This document shows positions 22,712 to 34,392 of a DNA stretch of 64,000 bases, one piece after another. How positions within the stretch are numbered: position 1 is the stretch's first letter; each line of letters opens with the position of its first letter. Made by a program: the position numbers and the translations under genes. The notes beneath the pieces were generated by a model. That model was given only the letters and a program-made list of their open reading frames with translations, did no database searches and had not been told where the DNA came from. Source of the DNA: Thiocystis violascens (GTDB taxonomy: Bacteria; Pseudomonadota; Gammaproteobacteria; Chromatiales; Chromatiaceae); NCBI GenBank assembly GCA_020721065.1, contig DYNM01000001.1:62001-126000 (forward strand). Direction: 5' to 3'.

Positions 22712-23203
22712 TCAACGGTAGATCGCATCGGCTGCACGAGCCGCAGCAATCTCAGTTTCATATTGATCACCAATAGCGAGTAACTTTTCTTTAGTCATTA
22801 TGTTCTCACCACGATTTTCAAAGTGATATTCATAAACGTTTGTTTCAACAATAGAATCAACCGGGCAGGATTCTTCGCAAAACCCACAGTAGATACATTT
22901 GAATAAATCAATCTCATAGCGTGTCGTACGCCGCGAACCATCGGCACGTTCTTCACATTCAATGGTAATTGCTAATGCCGGACATACCGCTTCACACAGT
23001 TTGCAAGCAATACACCGTTCTTCACCATTTGGATAACGACGCAACGCATGTAACCCACGAAAACGTGGCGACAATGGCGCTTTTTCTTCTGGGTACTGAA
23101 CTGTAAATTTACGCTCGAATAAATAGCCACCAGTCAAAGATAATCCTTTGAACAGTTCCACCATGAACAAGCTGTGGAGATAGTTACGCGCAGTTTTCAG
23201 CAT
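22712..23203 (-). CDS. nuoI: NADH-quinone oxidoreductase subunit I
   Basis: [19 protein letters not shown] and [19 protein letters not shown]. Confidence 0.97.
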   Translation of the reverse strand: MLKTARNYLHSLFMVELFKGLSLTGGYLFERKFTVQYPEEKAPLSPRFRGLHALRRYPNGEERCIACKLCEAVCPALAITIECEERADGSRRTTRYEIDLFKCIYCGFCEESCPVDSIVETNVYEYHFENRGENIMTKEKLLAIGDQYETEIAAARAADAIYR

Positions 23204-23217
23204 GGGTTGTCTCTGGT

Positions 23218-24252
23218 TCAAGCGGACCACCATGGCGGTAGCTTATAAATGACCGCGAGTGCCACAATCAATATCCAAACAATCGTGATCGGAATGAAAA
23301 CTTTCCAGCCTAAACGCATAATCTGGTCATAGCGATAGCGGGGAAATGTTGCCCGAAACCACAGAAATAAAAACATAAAGAAGAACGTTTTTAGCAATAA
23401 CCAGTGAAAGCCATCATCAAGCAAAAAGACGCCGTCTACCAAGGTTTGTGGTAATGGAGATAACCAACCACCCGCAAAGAGTAACGCTGTCAATGCCGAC
23501 ACAAGGATCATATTAGCGTATTCAGCTAAAAAGAAAATCGCGAAAGTCATGCCGGAATACTCGACATGAAAACCAGCGACAATTTCTGATTCACCTTCAG
23601 CGACATCAAATGGCGCACGATTCGTTTCAGCGACGCCAGAAATTAAGTAAACGCCAAATAATGGTAACAATGGCAACCAATACCAAGTGAAAACATGACC
23701 TGCTTGGGCATTTACAATATCACCTAAATTCAAACTTCCGGCAGCAACTAATACACCAACAAGCGCAAATCCCATAGCAATCTCATAGGAAACAATTTGC
23801 GCAGCCGAACGCATCGCTCCGAGTAAAGCGTACTTTGAATTAGAAGACCAACCGGCAATAATAATTCCGTATACGCCCAACGACGTTAGCGCCAAAATAT
23901 ACAGCAACCCTGCGTTAATATCAGCCAGCACTAGCTCTTCGTCAAAAGGAAACACTGCCCAAGCAGCTAATGCTGGTGCAAGTGCAATAACAGGTGCCAT
24001 TAAAAATAGCGTTTTATCAGCTTTAGTTGGAATGATGATTTCTTTCATCATTAACTTGACTGCGTCAGCAATTGGTTGTAGCCAGCCGCGCCAACCCACG
24101 CGATTAGGACCAATGCGTACTTGGATATAACCAATTACCTTACGTTCGGCATAAGTGTAATAGGCAACTAACCCTAGTAAAGGCAAAACAATCGCTGCAA
24201 TTTTAAGTAAAATTTGCAAAACCAGTGGCAGTGCGTTCCAAAGTTCAATCAT
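23218..24252 (-). CDS. nuoH: NADH-quinone oxidoreductase subunit H
   Basis: [48 protein letters not shown]. Confidence 0.97.
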   Translation of the reverse strand: MIELWNALPLVLQILLKIAAIVLPLLGLVAYYTYAERKVIGYIQVRIGPNRVGWRGWLQPIADAVKLMMKEIIIPTKADKTLFLMAPVIALAPALAAWAVFPFDEELVLADINAGLLYILALTSLGVYGIIIAGWSSNSKYALLGAMRSAAQIVSYEIAMGFALVGVLVAAGSLNLGDIVNAQAGHVFTWYWLPLLPLFGVYLISGVAETNRAPFDVAEGESEIVAGFHVEYSGMTFAIFFLAEYANMILVSALTALLFAGGWLSPLPQTLVDGVFLLDDGFHWLLLKTFFFMFLFLWFRATFPRYRYDQIMRLGWKVFIPITIVWILIVALAVIYKLPPWWSA

Positions 24253-24262
24253 CTTTGCCTCG

Positions 24263-26662
24263 TCACTTTGTGCCAGTGCGTGTTGGTGCGGCGACCTTGA
24301 TTAGGTTAATAGCGCCGATTTGATTGCCAAGTAGCGCACTTGCTTCAATTCCTGCGGCAATATAAGCGCATCCCATCGCAATGCGCTCATCAAAGAAGCA
24401 TGGCGCAGTGATTTCACTATTCGCTTGATGAATACGCACCCAATCAGTTGCAATTAATCCTAATGCAGTTGCTTGATTTGGATGTAAATAAACACCAAAA
24501 ACAGAGCGCGTCATTGGTAATTGCTGCAATGGAAGCGCCCGTCGTACTAAAGAATCGGTCGCATAAATCGGCATTCCGCCAATGCGCATCATGTCCGCTT
24601 GCATCAATTCAGTATTTGCTACCAAATCGGCGCTAGGAGCGTTATTAAACTGACTGTCCGCACATAATGCCGCTAATTCATCACGAACCTGCGCCCCGTC
24701 TTGATAGTTAAACCCTTGAATATCCAACAAGTTGCCGAGTACGCGTAACACTTTCCAGCCTGGACGCGCTTCACCCGGCGGCGGAATCGCACCTTGAAAC
24801 CGCTGCCAAGTGCCACTGGCATTGACATAAGTTCCTGAAGTTTCAGCAAAAATCCCAACAGGTAGTAACACATCAGCGGCATTTTCAAGCGCAGGCGAGC
24901 GGAAAGCAGAACACGCAATTACAAAATCAGCCTTTGCACAGGCATTCAAAGCACTCGCTGAATTCTCCAAATCAAGCTCCGGTTCTATTCCCCATAAAAC
25001 CAAAGTTTTCAGTGCGTTATTGAGCATTTCCGCAGTCGTTAATCCGGCGGCAATTGGCTTTGCTCCTGGCAGACGACGCGGATGCGCTCCTGCTAAATAC
25101 GCGCCCACGCTATTAGCAGCGACAGGCAAATATCCAACACGGCATTGGGTCGCTGCGGCAAGCGCATACGCCAACATCTTGAGCAGGGCGAAATTGGGAT
25201 GTGCTGTTGCTAAAGAACCCAATAGAATCAAAGCACTTGCGCTCTGTCCGGCATCACGCAACGCCGTTGCGGCAGCAATATGCGCCGGAGTTGGCGTGAC
25301 GGTTGCCAGTAATTCGCCCACTGCGCCAGAACCAGAGGCACCGGCTGCCTGCGCGATTGCTGCTAAATCAGTGATCATGGTCGCAGGCGCACCCACGAAC
25401 TGCTGGGCGGGATGATTGAGATCAATCTGTAATGGATTCAGACACATGACTTGGGCACCAGCAAGCGCCGCTTTGCGCACGCGATGCGCCAACAACGGCT
25501 GCTCTTGACGCAAATCCGTGCCGATCAGGAACAAACTGCGCTGTGACTCCAATTCAGAAATACTGACTCCAAGCCAAGGCAGCAGCGGGTCTGACGCATC
25601 GCCGCTGAAATCTTGTTGACGCAAGCGGTGGTCGATATTTGCGCAACCCAGTTCACGCGCAAGTCGTTGTGCTAAATAGAGTTCTTCCAGTGTTGCAGTC
25701 GGGGACAACAGCCAACCCATTTCCGCTGGCGAAGCAGACTTCAGCCGCTCGGCGACTTGCGTCAACGCAGTTGACCAATCAACTTCACGCCACACGCCCT
25801 GCTGTTTTAGCAGCGGTACCGTCAAGCGGTCGGCACTGTTGAGACCGAGATAGCTGTAGCGGTCGCGGTCGGAAATCCATGTTTCGTTGACTGCGTCATT
25901 CTCACGCGGATGAACGCGCACGACCCGCCCACGGCGAATGTGCAAGCTGAGATTGGAACCAACGCCATCATGTGGGGCGATGCCGTCCACTCCCGTCAAT
26001 TCCCACGCCCGCGCCGTAAAGCGTGACGGTTTAGCGGTCAAAGCGCCAACTGGACATAAATCAATGATATTACTAGACAATTCATGGTTGACGGCATGAG
26101 CAACAAAGGTGCCGACGCGCATATCTTCACCGCGTCCAGTCGCGCCCAACTCGCGCACTCCCGCAATCTCAGCGCAAAACCGCACGCAACGTGTGCATTG
26201 AATGCAGCGCGTCATATCAGTGGCAATCAGCGGACCAAAATCTTCGTCTTCAACGACGCGCTTGCCTTCCGTAAAGCGAGACACATCACCACCATAACCA
26301 ACGGCAACATCTTGTAACTCACACTCACCACCTTGATCGCAAATTGGACAATCAAGCGGATGGTTAATTAACAAAAATTCCATTGTGCCCTGCTGGGCTT
26401 CAATCGCTTTTGGTGATCGTGTCCACACTTTCATTCCGGCAGCAATTGGAGTCGCACAAGCGGGAACCGGTTTAGGGAATGGACGACCACCTTGCTCCGC
26501 TTCTACCAAACACATGCGACAATTTGCGGCAATAGACAACTTTTTGTGATAGCAAAACCGAGGAATTGAAATGCCCATCCGATCAGCGACCGTAATGATC
26601 ATTTCTCCCGGTGCCGCTTCACAAGCGCGACCATCGATCTCAATAGTGATCTTATCCGTCAT
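24263..26662 (-). CDS. nuoG: NADH-quinone oxidoreductase subunit G
   Basis: 2Fe-2S domain [51 protein letters not shown]. Confidence 0.96.
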   Translation of the reverse strand: MTDKITIEIDGRACEAAPGEMIITVADRMGISIPRFCYHKKLSIAANCRMCLVEAEQGGRPFPKPVPACATPIAAGMKVWTRSPKAIEAQQGTMEFLLINHPLDCPICDQGGECELQDVAVGYGGDVSRFTEGKRVVEDEDFGPLIATDMTRCIQCTRCVRFCAEIAGVRELGATGRGEDMRVGTFVAHAVNHELSSNIIDLCPVGALTAKPSRFTARAWELTGVDGIAPHDGVGSNLSLHIRRGRVVRVHPRENDAVNETWISDRDRYSYLGLNSADRLTVPLLKQQGVWREVDWSTALTQVAERLKSASPAEMGWLLSPTATLEELYLAQRLARELGCANIDHRLRQQDFSGDASDPLLPWLGVSISELESQRSLFLIGTDLRQEQPLLAHRVRKAALAGAQVMCLNPLQIDLNHPAQQFVGAPATMITDLAAIAQAAGASGSGAVGELLATVTPTPAHIAAATALRDAGQSASALILLGSLATAHPNFALLKMLAYALAAATQCRVGYLPVAANSVGAYLAGAHPRRLPGAKPIAAGLTTAEMLNNALKTLVLWGIEPELDLENSASALNACAKADFVIACSAFRSPALENAADVLLPVGIFAETSGTYVNASGTWQRFQGAIPPPGEARPGWKVLRVLGNLLDIQGFNYQDGAQVRDELAALCADSQFNNAPSADLVANTELMQADMMRIGGMPIYATDSLVRRALPLQQLPMTRSVFGVYLHPNQATALGLIATDWVRIHQANSEITAPCFFDERIAMGCAYIAAGIEASALLGNQIGAINLIKVAAPTRTGTK

Positions 26663-26734
26663 GATGTGTCTGTTTCAGTCAGTCCGAAGCGCAGATCATT
26701 CAATACGCTATTGGTAAAATAATTACTGAATCAA

Positions 26735-28018
26735 TTAAGCAGCAAGGCTGCGCCCGTGTTCAATCAAGTGAGTAAATTCATGTCGATAATGCTTCAAAAA
26801 ACTTTGCACCGGCATTGCAGCCGCATCGCCTAAAGCACAAATTGTGCGTCCACCAATACGTCCAGCAACACTGTCCAATAAATCTAAATCTTCAGGACGC
26901 CCGTTACCATCTAAAATACGTTTCAATATACGCGCCAACCATCCCGTACCTTCACGACATGGAGTGCATTGACCACAAGATTCGTGCATATAAAAATGCG
27001 CCAAATTGTGTAACAACTTAACCATGCAAGTCCCTTCGGCAATAACAATGACTGCACCAGAACCCAGCATAGAACCGGCTTTAGCGATGCAATCATAATC
27101 CATATCAACATTCATCATCATGTCACCCGGCACCACCGGGACCGATGAACCACCGGGAATAACTGCTTTCAGAGGACGTCCATCTAAAACTCCACCCGCA
27201 AGTTCTAATAAATTGCGAAATGGCGTTCCTAATGGAACTTCAAAATTACCGGGCTGATTGACATGACCGCTAACAGCAAACAACTTAGGTCCGCCATTAT
27301 TCGGACGTCCTTGCTCTAAAAACCACTGCCCACCTTTTTCTAAAATCACCGGAATAGAAGCAAGTGTTTCAGTGTTATTAATCGTTGTTGGACGACCATA
27401 GAGACCATATTGCGCTGGAAATGGCGGCTTAAACCGAGGCTGCCCTTTCTTACCTTCAATAGATTCTAATAACGCCGTTTCCTCACCGCACACATAAGCG
27501 CCAGCGCCAAGATGTGTGTAAAGATCAAAATCAACACCAGAATCTAAGATATTCTTACCTAACAATCCAGCGGCATAGGCTTCTTTAATTGCTTCCTCAA
27601 ATCGCGCAATCGGCTGATGAAATTCACCGCGAATGTAATTATATCCTACCGTTGCGCCGATACAGTAACCGGCAATCGCCATACCTTCAATCAATTGATG
27701 CGGATTATAACGAAGAATATCGCGGTCTTTACAGGTGCCAGGCTCACCTTCATCAGAATTACAGACAATGTATTTTTGTCCCGGCGCTGTGCGCGGCATA
27801 AAGCTCCACTTCAATCCCGTAGGAAATCCAGCTCCACCGCGTCCGCGCAAATTAGACTTTTTTACTTCATCAATTAAATGATTTGGGTCAATCTTTTCGC
27901 TCAGAATCCGTTCCCATTGCGCGTAGCCACCAAGACTGCGATATGTAGCCAGCGTATGCCGCACAACGCCGTCTAAATGAGCATTACGAAAACAAACTGT
28001 ATTTTGATTTTGGACCAT
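26735..28018 (-). CDS. nuoF: NADH-quinone oxidoreductase subunit F
   Basis: [50 protein letters not shown]. Confidence 0.97.
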   Translation of the reverse strand: MVQNQNTVCFRNAHLDGVVRHTLATYRSLGGYAQWERILSEKIDPNHLIDEVKKSNLRGRGGAGFPTGLKWSFMPRTAPGQKYIVCNSDEGEPGTCKDRDILRYNPHQLIEGMAIAGYCIGATVGYNYIRGEFHQPIARFEEAIKEAYAAGLLGKNILDSGVDFDLYTHLGAGAYVCGEETALLESIEGKKGQPRFKPPFPAQYGLYGRPTTINNTETLASIPVILEKGGQWFLEQGRPNNGGPKLFAVSGHVNQPGNFEVPLGTPFRNLLELAGGVLDGRPLKAVIPGGSSVPVVPGDMMMNVDMDYDCIAKAGSMLGSGAVIVIAEGTCMVKLLHNLAHFYMHESCGQCTPCREGTGWLARILKRILDGNGRPEDLDLLDSVAGRIGGRTICALGDAAAMPVQSFLKHYRHEFTHLIEHGRSLAA

Positions 28019-28023
28019 AATGT

Positions 28024-28551
28024 TTATTCCAGCCCATCAATCAGTTTATCAAGTGATTCCGGTGACAGATTTTCGTAATATTGTTTATCAATCATCACCG
28101 CCGGAGCACCGCAGCAAGCTCCTAAACATTCGACTTCTTTCAAGGTAAAACGACCATCAGCAGTAATTTCATTTGGATGAACGTTGTATTTAGATTCAAC
28201 GTGATGTAATAACGCATCAGAACCGCGCAACAAGCAAGAGACACTATTACAAATACAAACCTTATGTTTACCTTGCGGTTCTAAATCATACATACCATAA
28301 AAAGTTGCAACTTCATAAACCGACACTTCTGGCATATCGAGATAAGCAGCAACCGCATTCATTAATTCCGTAGTGAGCCACCCGCCATTTGCATCTTGTA
28401 CTAATGTCAAAGTTGGCATCACTGCCGATTGTTTCCATTCAACCGGGTATTTCGCAATTAACGCATCAATTGCCGCCCGAATCTCAGACGTAAAGAACGC
28501 CGACTTATCACAACTGTGCGTCACTGCGAGCGGTGTATTACGGAAGCTCAT
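28024..28551 (-). CDS. nuoE: NADH-quinone oxidoreductase subunit E
   Basis: [49 protein letters not shown]. Confidence 0.96.
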   Translation of the reverse strand: MSFRNTPLAVTHSCDKSAFFTSEIRAAIDALIAKYPVEWKQSAVMPTLTLVQDANGGWLTTELMNAVAAYLDMPEVSVYEVATFYGMYDLEPQGKHKVCICNSVSCLLRGSDALLHHVESKYNVHPNEITADGRFTLKEVECLGACCGAPAVMIDKQYYENLSPESLDKLIDGLE

Positions 28552-29807
28552 CAGCGGTCAATCTCCCCAAATACGATATCGAGTGTTCCAATAACTGCCA
28601 CGACATCAGCCAACATGTGCCCCTTAGACATTTCATTTAATGCCGCGAGATGTGGAAATCCGGGTGCGCGCACTTTTAGGCGATACGGTTTATTAGCGCC
28701 ATCCGAAATAATATAGCAGCCAAACTCACCTTTAGGTGCTTCAACAGCAGCATATACTTCACCACAAGGCGGGCAATATCCTTCACTAAATAACTTGAAA
28801 TGATGAATGAGACTTTCCATATCATTTTTTACTGCTGCGCGTTGTGGCGGTGCAACTTTGTTGTCACCAACCATCACCGGACCTGGGTTTTTTCTTAACC
28901 AAGCAACGCATTGTTTAACAATACGATTAGATTGGCGCATTTCTTCCATGCGCACCAAATAACGATCATAGCAATCGCCATTGACGCCAACCGGAATGTC
29001 AAAATCGACTTGGCTATAAGCAGCATACGGTTGCTTTTTACGCAAGTCCCATTCAATTCCAGAGCCACGCAACATGGGTCCAGTGAAGCCTAACTGCAAT
29101 GCGCGTTCAGGAGAGACAACTCCAATTCCAACAGTGCGCTGTTTCCAGATGCGGTTATCCGTTAATAATGTTTCGTATTCATCAACATACTTAGGAAAAC
29201 GATTCGCAAAATCATCAATAAAATCTAATAAAGAACCTTGTCGAGCGTCATTACGTTGCGCAATGGTTTTGGCGCTGTGCCATTTAGAACTGCCTTGATA
29301 TTGCGGCATTTGATCGGGTAAATCACGATAAACACCACCGGGACGATAATACGTTGCATGTAACCGCGCACCTGACACAGCTTCATAGCAATCAAGCAAA
29401 TCTTCTCGTTCTCGAAAACAATACAAAAAAATACTCATTGCCCCAATATCTAATCCATGCGCACCGAGCCACATCAGATGATTAAGAATACGGGTGATTT
29501 CATCGAACAAAGTACGAATATATTGAGCACGCTCTGGAATTGTGATACCGAGTAATTTTTCAATTGCACGAACATATCCGTGCTCATTACACATCATCGA
29601 CACATAATCAAGCCGATCCATATAACCAATGCTTTGGTTATATGGCTTGTATTCCGCAAGTTTTTCAGTCCCACGATGTAACAACCCAATATGAGGGTCA
29701 GCGCGTTCAATAATTTCACCATCCAACTCCAATACTAGACGCAAGACTCCGTGCGCCGATGGATGCTGTGGACCAAAATTTAAAGTGTAATTACGAATTT
29801 CAGGCAT
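28551..29807 (-). CDS. nuoD: NADH-quinone oxidoreductase subunit D
   Basis: [39 protein letters not shown]-terminal FGEIDR. Confidence 0.97.
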   Translation of the reverse strand: MPEIRNYTLNFGPQHPSAHGVLRLVLELDGEIIERADPHIGLLHRGTEKLAEYKPYNQSIGYMDRLDYVSMMCNEHGYVRAIEKLLGITIPERAQYIRTLFDEITRILNHLMWLGAHGLDIGAMSIFLYCFREREDLLDCYEAVSGARLHATYYRPGGVYRDLPDQMPQYQGSSKWHSAKTIAQRNDARQGSLLDFIDDFANRFPKYVDEYETLLTDNRIWKQRTVGIGVVSPERALQLGFTGPMLRGSGIEWDLRKKQPYAAYSQVDFDIPVGVNGDCYDRYLVRMEEMRQSNRIVKQCVAWLRKNPGPVMVGDNKVAPPQRAAVKNDMESLIHHFKLFSEGYCPPCGEVYAAVEAPKGEFGCYIISDGANKPYRLKVRAPGFPHLAALNEMSKGHMLADVVAVIGTLDIVFGEIDR

Positions 29808-30489
29808 TGGTCAGCCCCTTGACATAACGGCTGTCTTCGCGGATGACGCGAGGAACTAATACACGAGGCTCAATAGATACTGGTTGATAAACCACTCGAC
29901 TCTGCTCAGGATCATAACGCATTTCAACCTGACCACTTAATGGGAAATCTTTACGGAACGGATGACCAATGAAACCATAATCAGTTAAAATGCGCCGCAA
30001 ATCAGGATGACCTTGAAATAAAATTCCGTAAAGATCAAATGCTTCTCGCTCAAACCAATCAGCCGAATTCCAAACAGGAACAACAGAATCTATAATGGGG
30101 TTTTCATTATCAGCATAGACACGCACGCGCAAACGTTGGTTTTGCGACAATGACAATAAATGATAAACCACCGCAAAGCGATTTGAATTAGCTACGTTAA
30201 AAGTAGAGTCACGATCAACACTTCGTCCAAATCCAGTATTTGATGCGACTTCTGTTTCCCATTCTGATTGCCCTAACGTAGCGTAATCAACACCGCACAA
30301 ATCAATAAGCTGTTCAAAATAAAAACACGAACTGTCGCGCAAAACTCGAGCAACTTCAATTAAATAATGCTTTGGTACGGTGAGTGTCAGTTCAGAAAAT
30401 TCAATGTGCAGCGCACAATCAAGCGTTATAAAATGCTCATGAATTGCAGCAGCAAGTTTGGAGTGACGAGTGAGGGAAGATGTAGTCAT
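29800..30489 (-). CDS. nuoC: NADH-quinone oxidoreductase subunit C
   Basis: [42 protein letters not shown]. Confidence 0.96.
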   Translation of the reverse strand: MTTSSLTRHSKLAAAIHEHFITLDCALHIEFSELTLTVPKHYLIEVARVLRDSSCFYFEQLIDLCGVDYATLGQSEWETEVASNTGFGRSVDRDSTFNVANSNRFAVVYHLLSLSQNQRLRVRVYADNENPIIDSVVPVWNSADWFEREAFDLYGILFQGHPDLRRILTDYGFIGHPFRKDFPLSGQVEMRYDPEQSRVVYQPVSIEPRVLVPRVIREDSRYVKGLTNA

Positions 30490-30495
30490 GTGCTG

Positions 30496-30981
30496 TTACG
30501 ATGCTGAACGAGCAATAGTATTTGTACGCCGAATTTTATTCTGGAGTTGCAAAATACCGTAAAGCAGCGCTTCTGCAGTTGGTGGGCAGCCCGGCACATA
30601 AATATCAACGGGAACGATGCGGTCGCAGCCACGAACAACAGCATAAGAGTAATGGTAATAACCGCCACCATTTGCACAAGAACCCATTGAGATAACCCAA
30701 CGCGGTTCTGCCATTTGGTCATACACTTTGCGTAAAGCTGGTGCCATTTTATTCACCAAGGTTCCAGCAACAATCATAACGTCTGATTGGCGCGGACTGG
30801 GTCGAAAGACAATACCAAAGCGATCTAAATCATAGCGGGCTGCGCCAGCGTGCATCATTTCAACTGCACAACATGCTAATCCAAAAGTCATTGGCCATAG
30901 CGAGCCTGTCCGCGCCCAATTAATCAGTTTATCAGCTGTCGTTGTGACAATGCCTTCTTCAAGGAGACCTTCTATTCCCAT
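30496..30981 (-). CDS. nuoB: NADH-quinone oxidoreductase subunit B
   Basis: [58 protein letters not shown]. Confidence 0.97.
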   Translation of the reverse strand: MGIEGLLEEGIVTTTADKLINWARTGSLWPMTFGLACCAVEMMHAGAARYDLDRFGIVFRPSPRQSDVMIVAGTLVNKMAPALRKVYDQMAEPRWVISMGSCANGGGYYHYSYAVVRGCDRIVPVDIYVPGCPPTAEALLYGILQLQNKIRRTNTIARSAS

Positions 30982-31328
30982 TCCAGTGCTCCTTTTTTCC
31001 ATTCGTAGAGGAAGCCAACAACTAAAATACCGAGGAATATAAACATGCTCCAGAACGCAACCATTCCAAGGTCTTTAAGTACTACTGCCCAAGGGAATAA
31101 GAAAGCGATTTCTAAATCAAAGACTATGAAAAGAATTGCGACCAGATAAAACCGCACGTCAAATTTTAGGCGTGCAGTCTCAAATGCCTCGAAGCCGCAT
31201 TCATAAGGAGCATCTTTGTCTTTGTATGGGTGACGTGGACCGAGGAAATAACCAAGTGCTAGCGGACCAACGCCCACCAGAATTCCGACAAAAATGAATA
31301 TCAGAATTGGAAGATAGTTGTTAAGCAC
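30972..31328 (-). CDS. nuoA: NADH-quinone oxidoreductase subunit A
   Basis: [41 protein letters not shown]. Confidence 0.97.
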   Translation of the reverse strand: MLNNYLPILIFIFVGILVGVGPLALGYFLGPRHPYKDKDAPYECGFEAFETARLKFDVRFYLVAILFIVFDLEIAFLFPWAVVLKDLGMVAFWSMFIFLGILVVGFLYEWKKGALEWE

Positions 31329-31440
31329 GGTCTCCTCACTATTTTTTTTATAATGTATCTAGCGATGAGACAGTCTAGTGCAGCACTCGCCAATATGTCA
31401 ACCGCTGAAAAAGCCGAATATATTGGAATTGTTATCGCAC

Positions 31441-31475
31441 AAAAAACGGCATACCGAATTTACACGGTATGCCGT
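31441..31475 (-). terminator. Rho-independent terminator downstream of tRNA-Leu
   Basis: Minus strand ACGGCATACC-gtgtaaattc-GGTATGCCGT followed by T-run. Confidence 0.85.
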
Positions 31476-31482
31476 TGTCAAT

Positions 31483-31567
31483 TGGTGCCGACGACCAGAC
31501 TCGAACTGGTACAGCTTGCGCCACTACCCCCTCAAGATAGCGTGTCTACCAATTTCACCACGTCGGC
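31483..31567 (-). tRNA. tRNA-Leu (GAG)
   Basis: GCCGACGTGGTGAAATTGGTAGACACGCTATCTTGAGGGGGTAG...GTTCGAGTCTGGTCGTCGGCACCA; long variable arm; encoded CCA. Confidence 0.95.
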
Positions 31568-31575
31568 AATCTCAT

Positions 31576-32022
31576 TTAATCATCTGAATTATCGGATGGA
31601 GATTGTAACTGAGCATTAGTACCTAAGTCTAGTACCGTTGGCACATCTGTTTGCGAATTACTTGATGAATCATTAACAACCACAGGAACATCATTTGTGG
31701 TTGTTGTCGTTTCAGATTTAACATCTGGCTGCTTAAAACTTTCGATTGTTTCCTTACTCAACTGCCCCATTAAGTCACTAGATACGTCGTTGCTTTGCGT
31801 CGCGTAATACGCAAGTGCCATGCTGGTTAAAAAAAACAACGTGGCCACAATAGCAGTGATGCGTGTCAAAAATGAACCGGTTCCTTGAGCACCAAAAACT
31901 GTTTGCGATGCACCACTTCCAAAAGCAGCCCCAGCATCTGCGCCTTTACCATGCTGAATTAGCACCAAGCCAATGAGACCAAGTGATAAAAAAACCTGAG
32001 CAACAGTTAAAATAGTTTGCAT
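31576..32022 (-). CDS. secG: Preprotein translocase subunit SecG
   Basis: MQTILTVAQVFLSLGLIGLVLIQHGKGADAGAAFGSGASQTVFG. Confidence 0.95.
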   Translation of the reverse strand: MQTILTVAQVFLSLGLIGLVLIQHGKGADAGAAFGSGASQTVFGAQGTGSFLTRITAIVATLFFLTSMALAYYATQSNDVSSDLMGQLSKETIESFKQPDVKSETTTTTNDVPVVVNDSSSNSQTDVPTVLDLGTNAQLQSPSDNSDD

Positions 32023-32050
32023 GAATGAATAGCCTGTGTAAGGTCTCAAA

Positions 32051-32815
32051 CTAGAGAACTACAGCATCTCCTGCCTGACAAATTGCTAAAAAATCTTTAA
32101 CAACTAAGGATGCGCCACCAACCAGCCCGCCATCAATATCTGGTTGAGACAACAGCTCTTTTGCGTTCGCAGCTTTCATGCTGCCGCCATATAAAATTCT
32201 AACTTTTTCAGCAACAACCTGATCGTGTTTAGCAAGCTGTTGACGAATGAAATAATGGACACTCTGTGCTTGCTCTGGCGTAGCAGTTTTACCGGTACCA
32301 ATTGCCCAAACTGGTTCATAGGCAATCTCAATGTGCTGGAATACTTCAATGCCAATTTGAGCAATTACATTGCCAATTTGCGTACCAATAACTACTTCAG
32401 TTTGTTCTTGTTCACGCTGTTGCAGCGTCTCACCAACGCACAATATAGGGGTGAGATGTTGTTTTATACAAGCGAGCAACTTTTCTGCAATAATTGAATC
32501 CGTCTCGCCATAATACTCGCGCCGTTCTGAATGCCCACAAATAACATAATGACACCCAAATTCTGCCAGCATTAGCGCCGATACTTCACCGGTATATGCA
32601 CCAACATCTTGCGTACATACATCCTGCGCCCCAAGTCGAACTGAGGAACCTGCCAAAAGTCTCTCACCGAGAGCAAGATACGGAAATGGTGGACAAACAG
32701 CGATTTCCGCCTTAGAAATTTCCACCGAACCGGCAACCAATCCAGACAACAGCGCCTCGGCGCTTGTCTTGGTACCGTTCATTTTCCAGTTTCCCGCGAT
32801 CAATGGCTGACGCAT
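32051..32815 (-). CDS. tpiA: Triosephosphate isomerase
   Basis: MRQPLIAGNWKMNGT; YVICGHSERREYYGETD; AYEPVWAIGTGKTATPEQAQ. Confidence 0.97.
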   Translation of the reverse strand: MRQPLIAGNWKMNGTKTSAEALLSGLVAGSVEISKAEIAVCPPFPYLALGERLLAGSSVRLGAQDVCTQDVGAYTGEVSALMLAEFGCHYVICGHSERREYYGETDSIIAEKLLACIKQHLTPILCVGETLQQREQEQTEVVIGTQIGNVIAQIGIEVFQHIEIAYEPVWAIGTGKTATPEQAQSVHYFIRQQLAKHDQVVAEKVRILYGGSMKAANAKELLSQPDIDGGLVGGASLVVKDFLAICQAGDAVVL

Positions 32816-33000
32816 AACGCAAACTCCGTGAAGTGAGGCGGCGATCATAGCTATTTTTCCGTAGAATTCAAGCCAAACCCTGACACAAACGACCATCTCA
32901 ACAACTTTTAAGTGAATTAAGTAGCTGTAATTTTAATGAAAAACCGAACTAACCACATCGCTGTGATTTATAAATTTCGTTGTCTTGAGATTGATTGAAA

Positions 33001-33582
33001 ATGCTAAAAAGTAACTTTGCGGTATCCCGTTTCACACTCTTTTTGTGGGCATTTAGAGCAACATTTGCACTACTCATGATTGCGGTTATTACAGGTTGTG
33101 CGGTAGTGCCGCCAATAATGGTAGCGCAATCCGCAGTCAAAGCAACACAACTAATAGCAATGCCATCAATTCAGACTTCTGAGACAACGGCAGCAGCATC
33201 TTCAGAAACGACATCAAATCATAATATCCCACCTTGGGAAGACCCTGCTAATCCATTGCATCAACGCATCATTTATTTTGATACAGATAGTATTGAAGTG
33301 AAACCTGAATATCTAGCAACGATTAGTCTTCACGCCCATTATCTCGGTAATCATCCCACTCAACGTATTACCCTCGAAGGATACACGGATATGCAAGGAA
33401 CCCGTCATTATAATCTTGCGCTTGCCGATCAACGCACGAATGCTGTGCGCCAATTGATGCTTGCCGAAGGCGTATTGCCAGCGCAAATGACAACGCTTAG
33501 TTATGGTGAAGAACGCTCAATCAGTGCAGCATTTCGTGCTGCGGCAGAGCACACCAATCATTGCGTCATTATTAACTATTGA
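33001..33582 (+). CDS. pal: Peptidoglycan-associated (Pal/OmpA-like) lipoprotein
   Basis: Lipobox TGCA; IIYFDTDSIEVKPEYLATISLHAHYL...LEGYTDMQGTRHYNLALADQRTNAVRQLM. Confidence 0.85.
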   Translation: MLKSNFAVSRFTLFLWAFRATFALLMIAVITGCAVVPPIMVAQSAVKATQLIAMPSIQTSETTAAASSETTSNHNIPPWEDPANPLHQRIIYFDTDSIEVKPEYLATISLHAHYLGNHPTQRITLEGYTDMQGTRHYNLALADQRTNAVRQLMLAEGVLPAQMTTLSYGEERSISAAFRAAAEHTNHCVIINY

Positions 33583-33591
33583 GGTACGGTT

Positions 33592-34389
33592 ATGAATACC
33601 AGTTTGGTCAGAAATTTACTATTGGTTAGCAGCTTATTTTTTGCATTTCAATTTGATTTGTGTGCGGCTGAAACTGGCTTTGATTCCAACCTTGAAGAAC
33701 GCATGGGAAGATTAGAACGCATTCTTAATAATCAAAGCGGCTCTGATTTAGTTTTAAAATTACAGCAATTACAAACTGAAATTCAGGAATTGCGTGGCTT
33801 ATTGGAAGCACAACAATTGGTTATTGCGAAACTCGAACGCTTACAACGCGATCAATACCTTGATATTGACTCCCGTTTAAGTGCCACGCCAGCAGTTACT
33901 GCTGCCGTTACTGAAGCCAGCTCTGCGAATGAACCCACTCCAGCATCGGCAACCACTGTACCTGCAAATAAAAGCGGAGTTCCGTCCTTGCCATTACCGG
34001 AAACATTGAATGGCAATGAACGAGAGGCGTATAGCGCCGCTTTCTCGTTATTAAAAGAGCGTCAATATGAACAAGCAAAAACTGCGTTTAGTGCATTACT
34101 GCAAAGCTACCCACAAGGCGAATTTACTGATAGCGCCCGTTATTGGCTGGGCGAGACCTATTATGTGCAACGCAATTATCCTGCTGCGCTCGAAGCCTTT
34201 CATCAGTTAATTCAAAACCATCCCAATAGCGCGAAAGTGGCAAGCGCCATGCTGCGTATTGGCTACATTCAATTTGATCAAAAGGCTTTTGAGCAAGCAA
34301 AAGCCTCTTTAGAACAGGTAATCGCAAGTTTTCCTAACAGCACCGAAGCGCGATTAGCACGCAGTCGTTTAGAGCGAATTAGCAACTAA
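33592..34389 (+). CDS. cpoB: Cell division coordinator CpoB (YbgF) family TPR protein
   Basis: Signal peptide, N-terminal coiled coil, tandem TPRs (YSAAFSLLKERQYEQAKTAFSALLQSYPQGEFTDSARYWLGETYYVQRNY). Confidence 0.93.
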   Translation: MNTSLVRNLLLVSSLFFAFQFDLCAAETGFDSNLEERMGRLERILNNQSGSDLVLKLQQLQTEIQELRGLLEAQQLVIAKLERLQRDQYLDIDSRLSATPAVTAAVTEASSANEPTPASATTVPANKSGVPSLPLPETLNGNEREAYSAAFSLLKERQYEQAKTAFSALLQSYPQGEFTDSARYWLGETYYVQRNYPAALEAFHQLIQNHPNSAKVASAMLRIGYIQFDQKAFEQAKASLEQVIASFPNSTEARLARSRLERISN

Positions 34390-34392
34390 TTT

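Noticed and set aside
31353-31619. 88-aa plus-strand ORF at the secG-nuoA junction
   Set aside because: It runs antisense through tRNA-Leu and its terminator.
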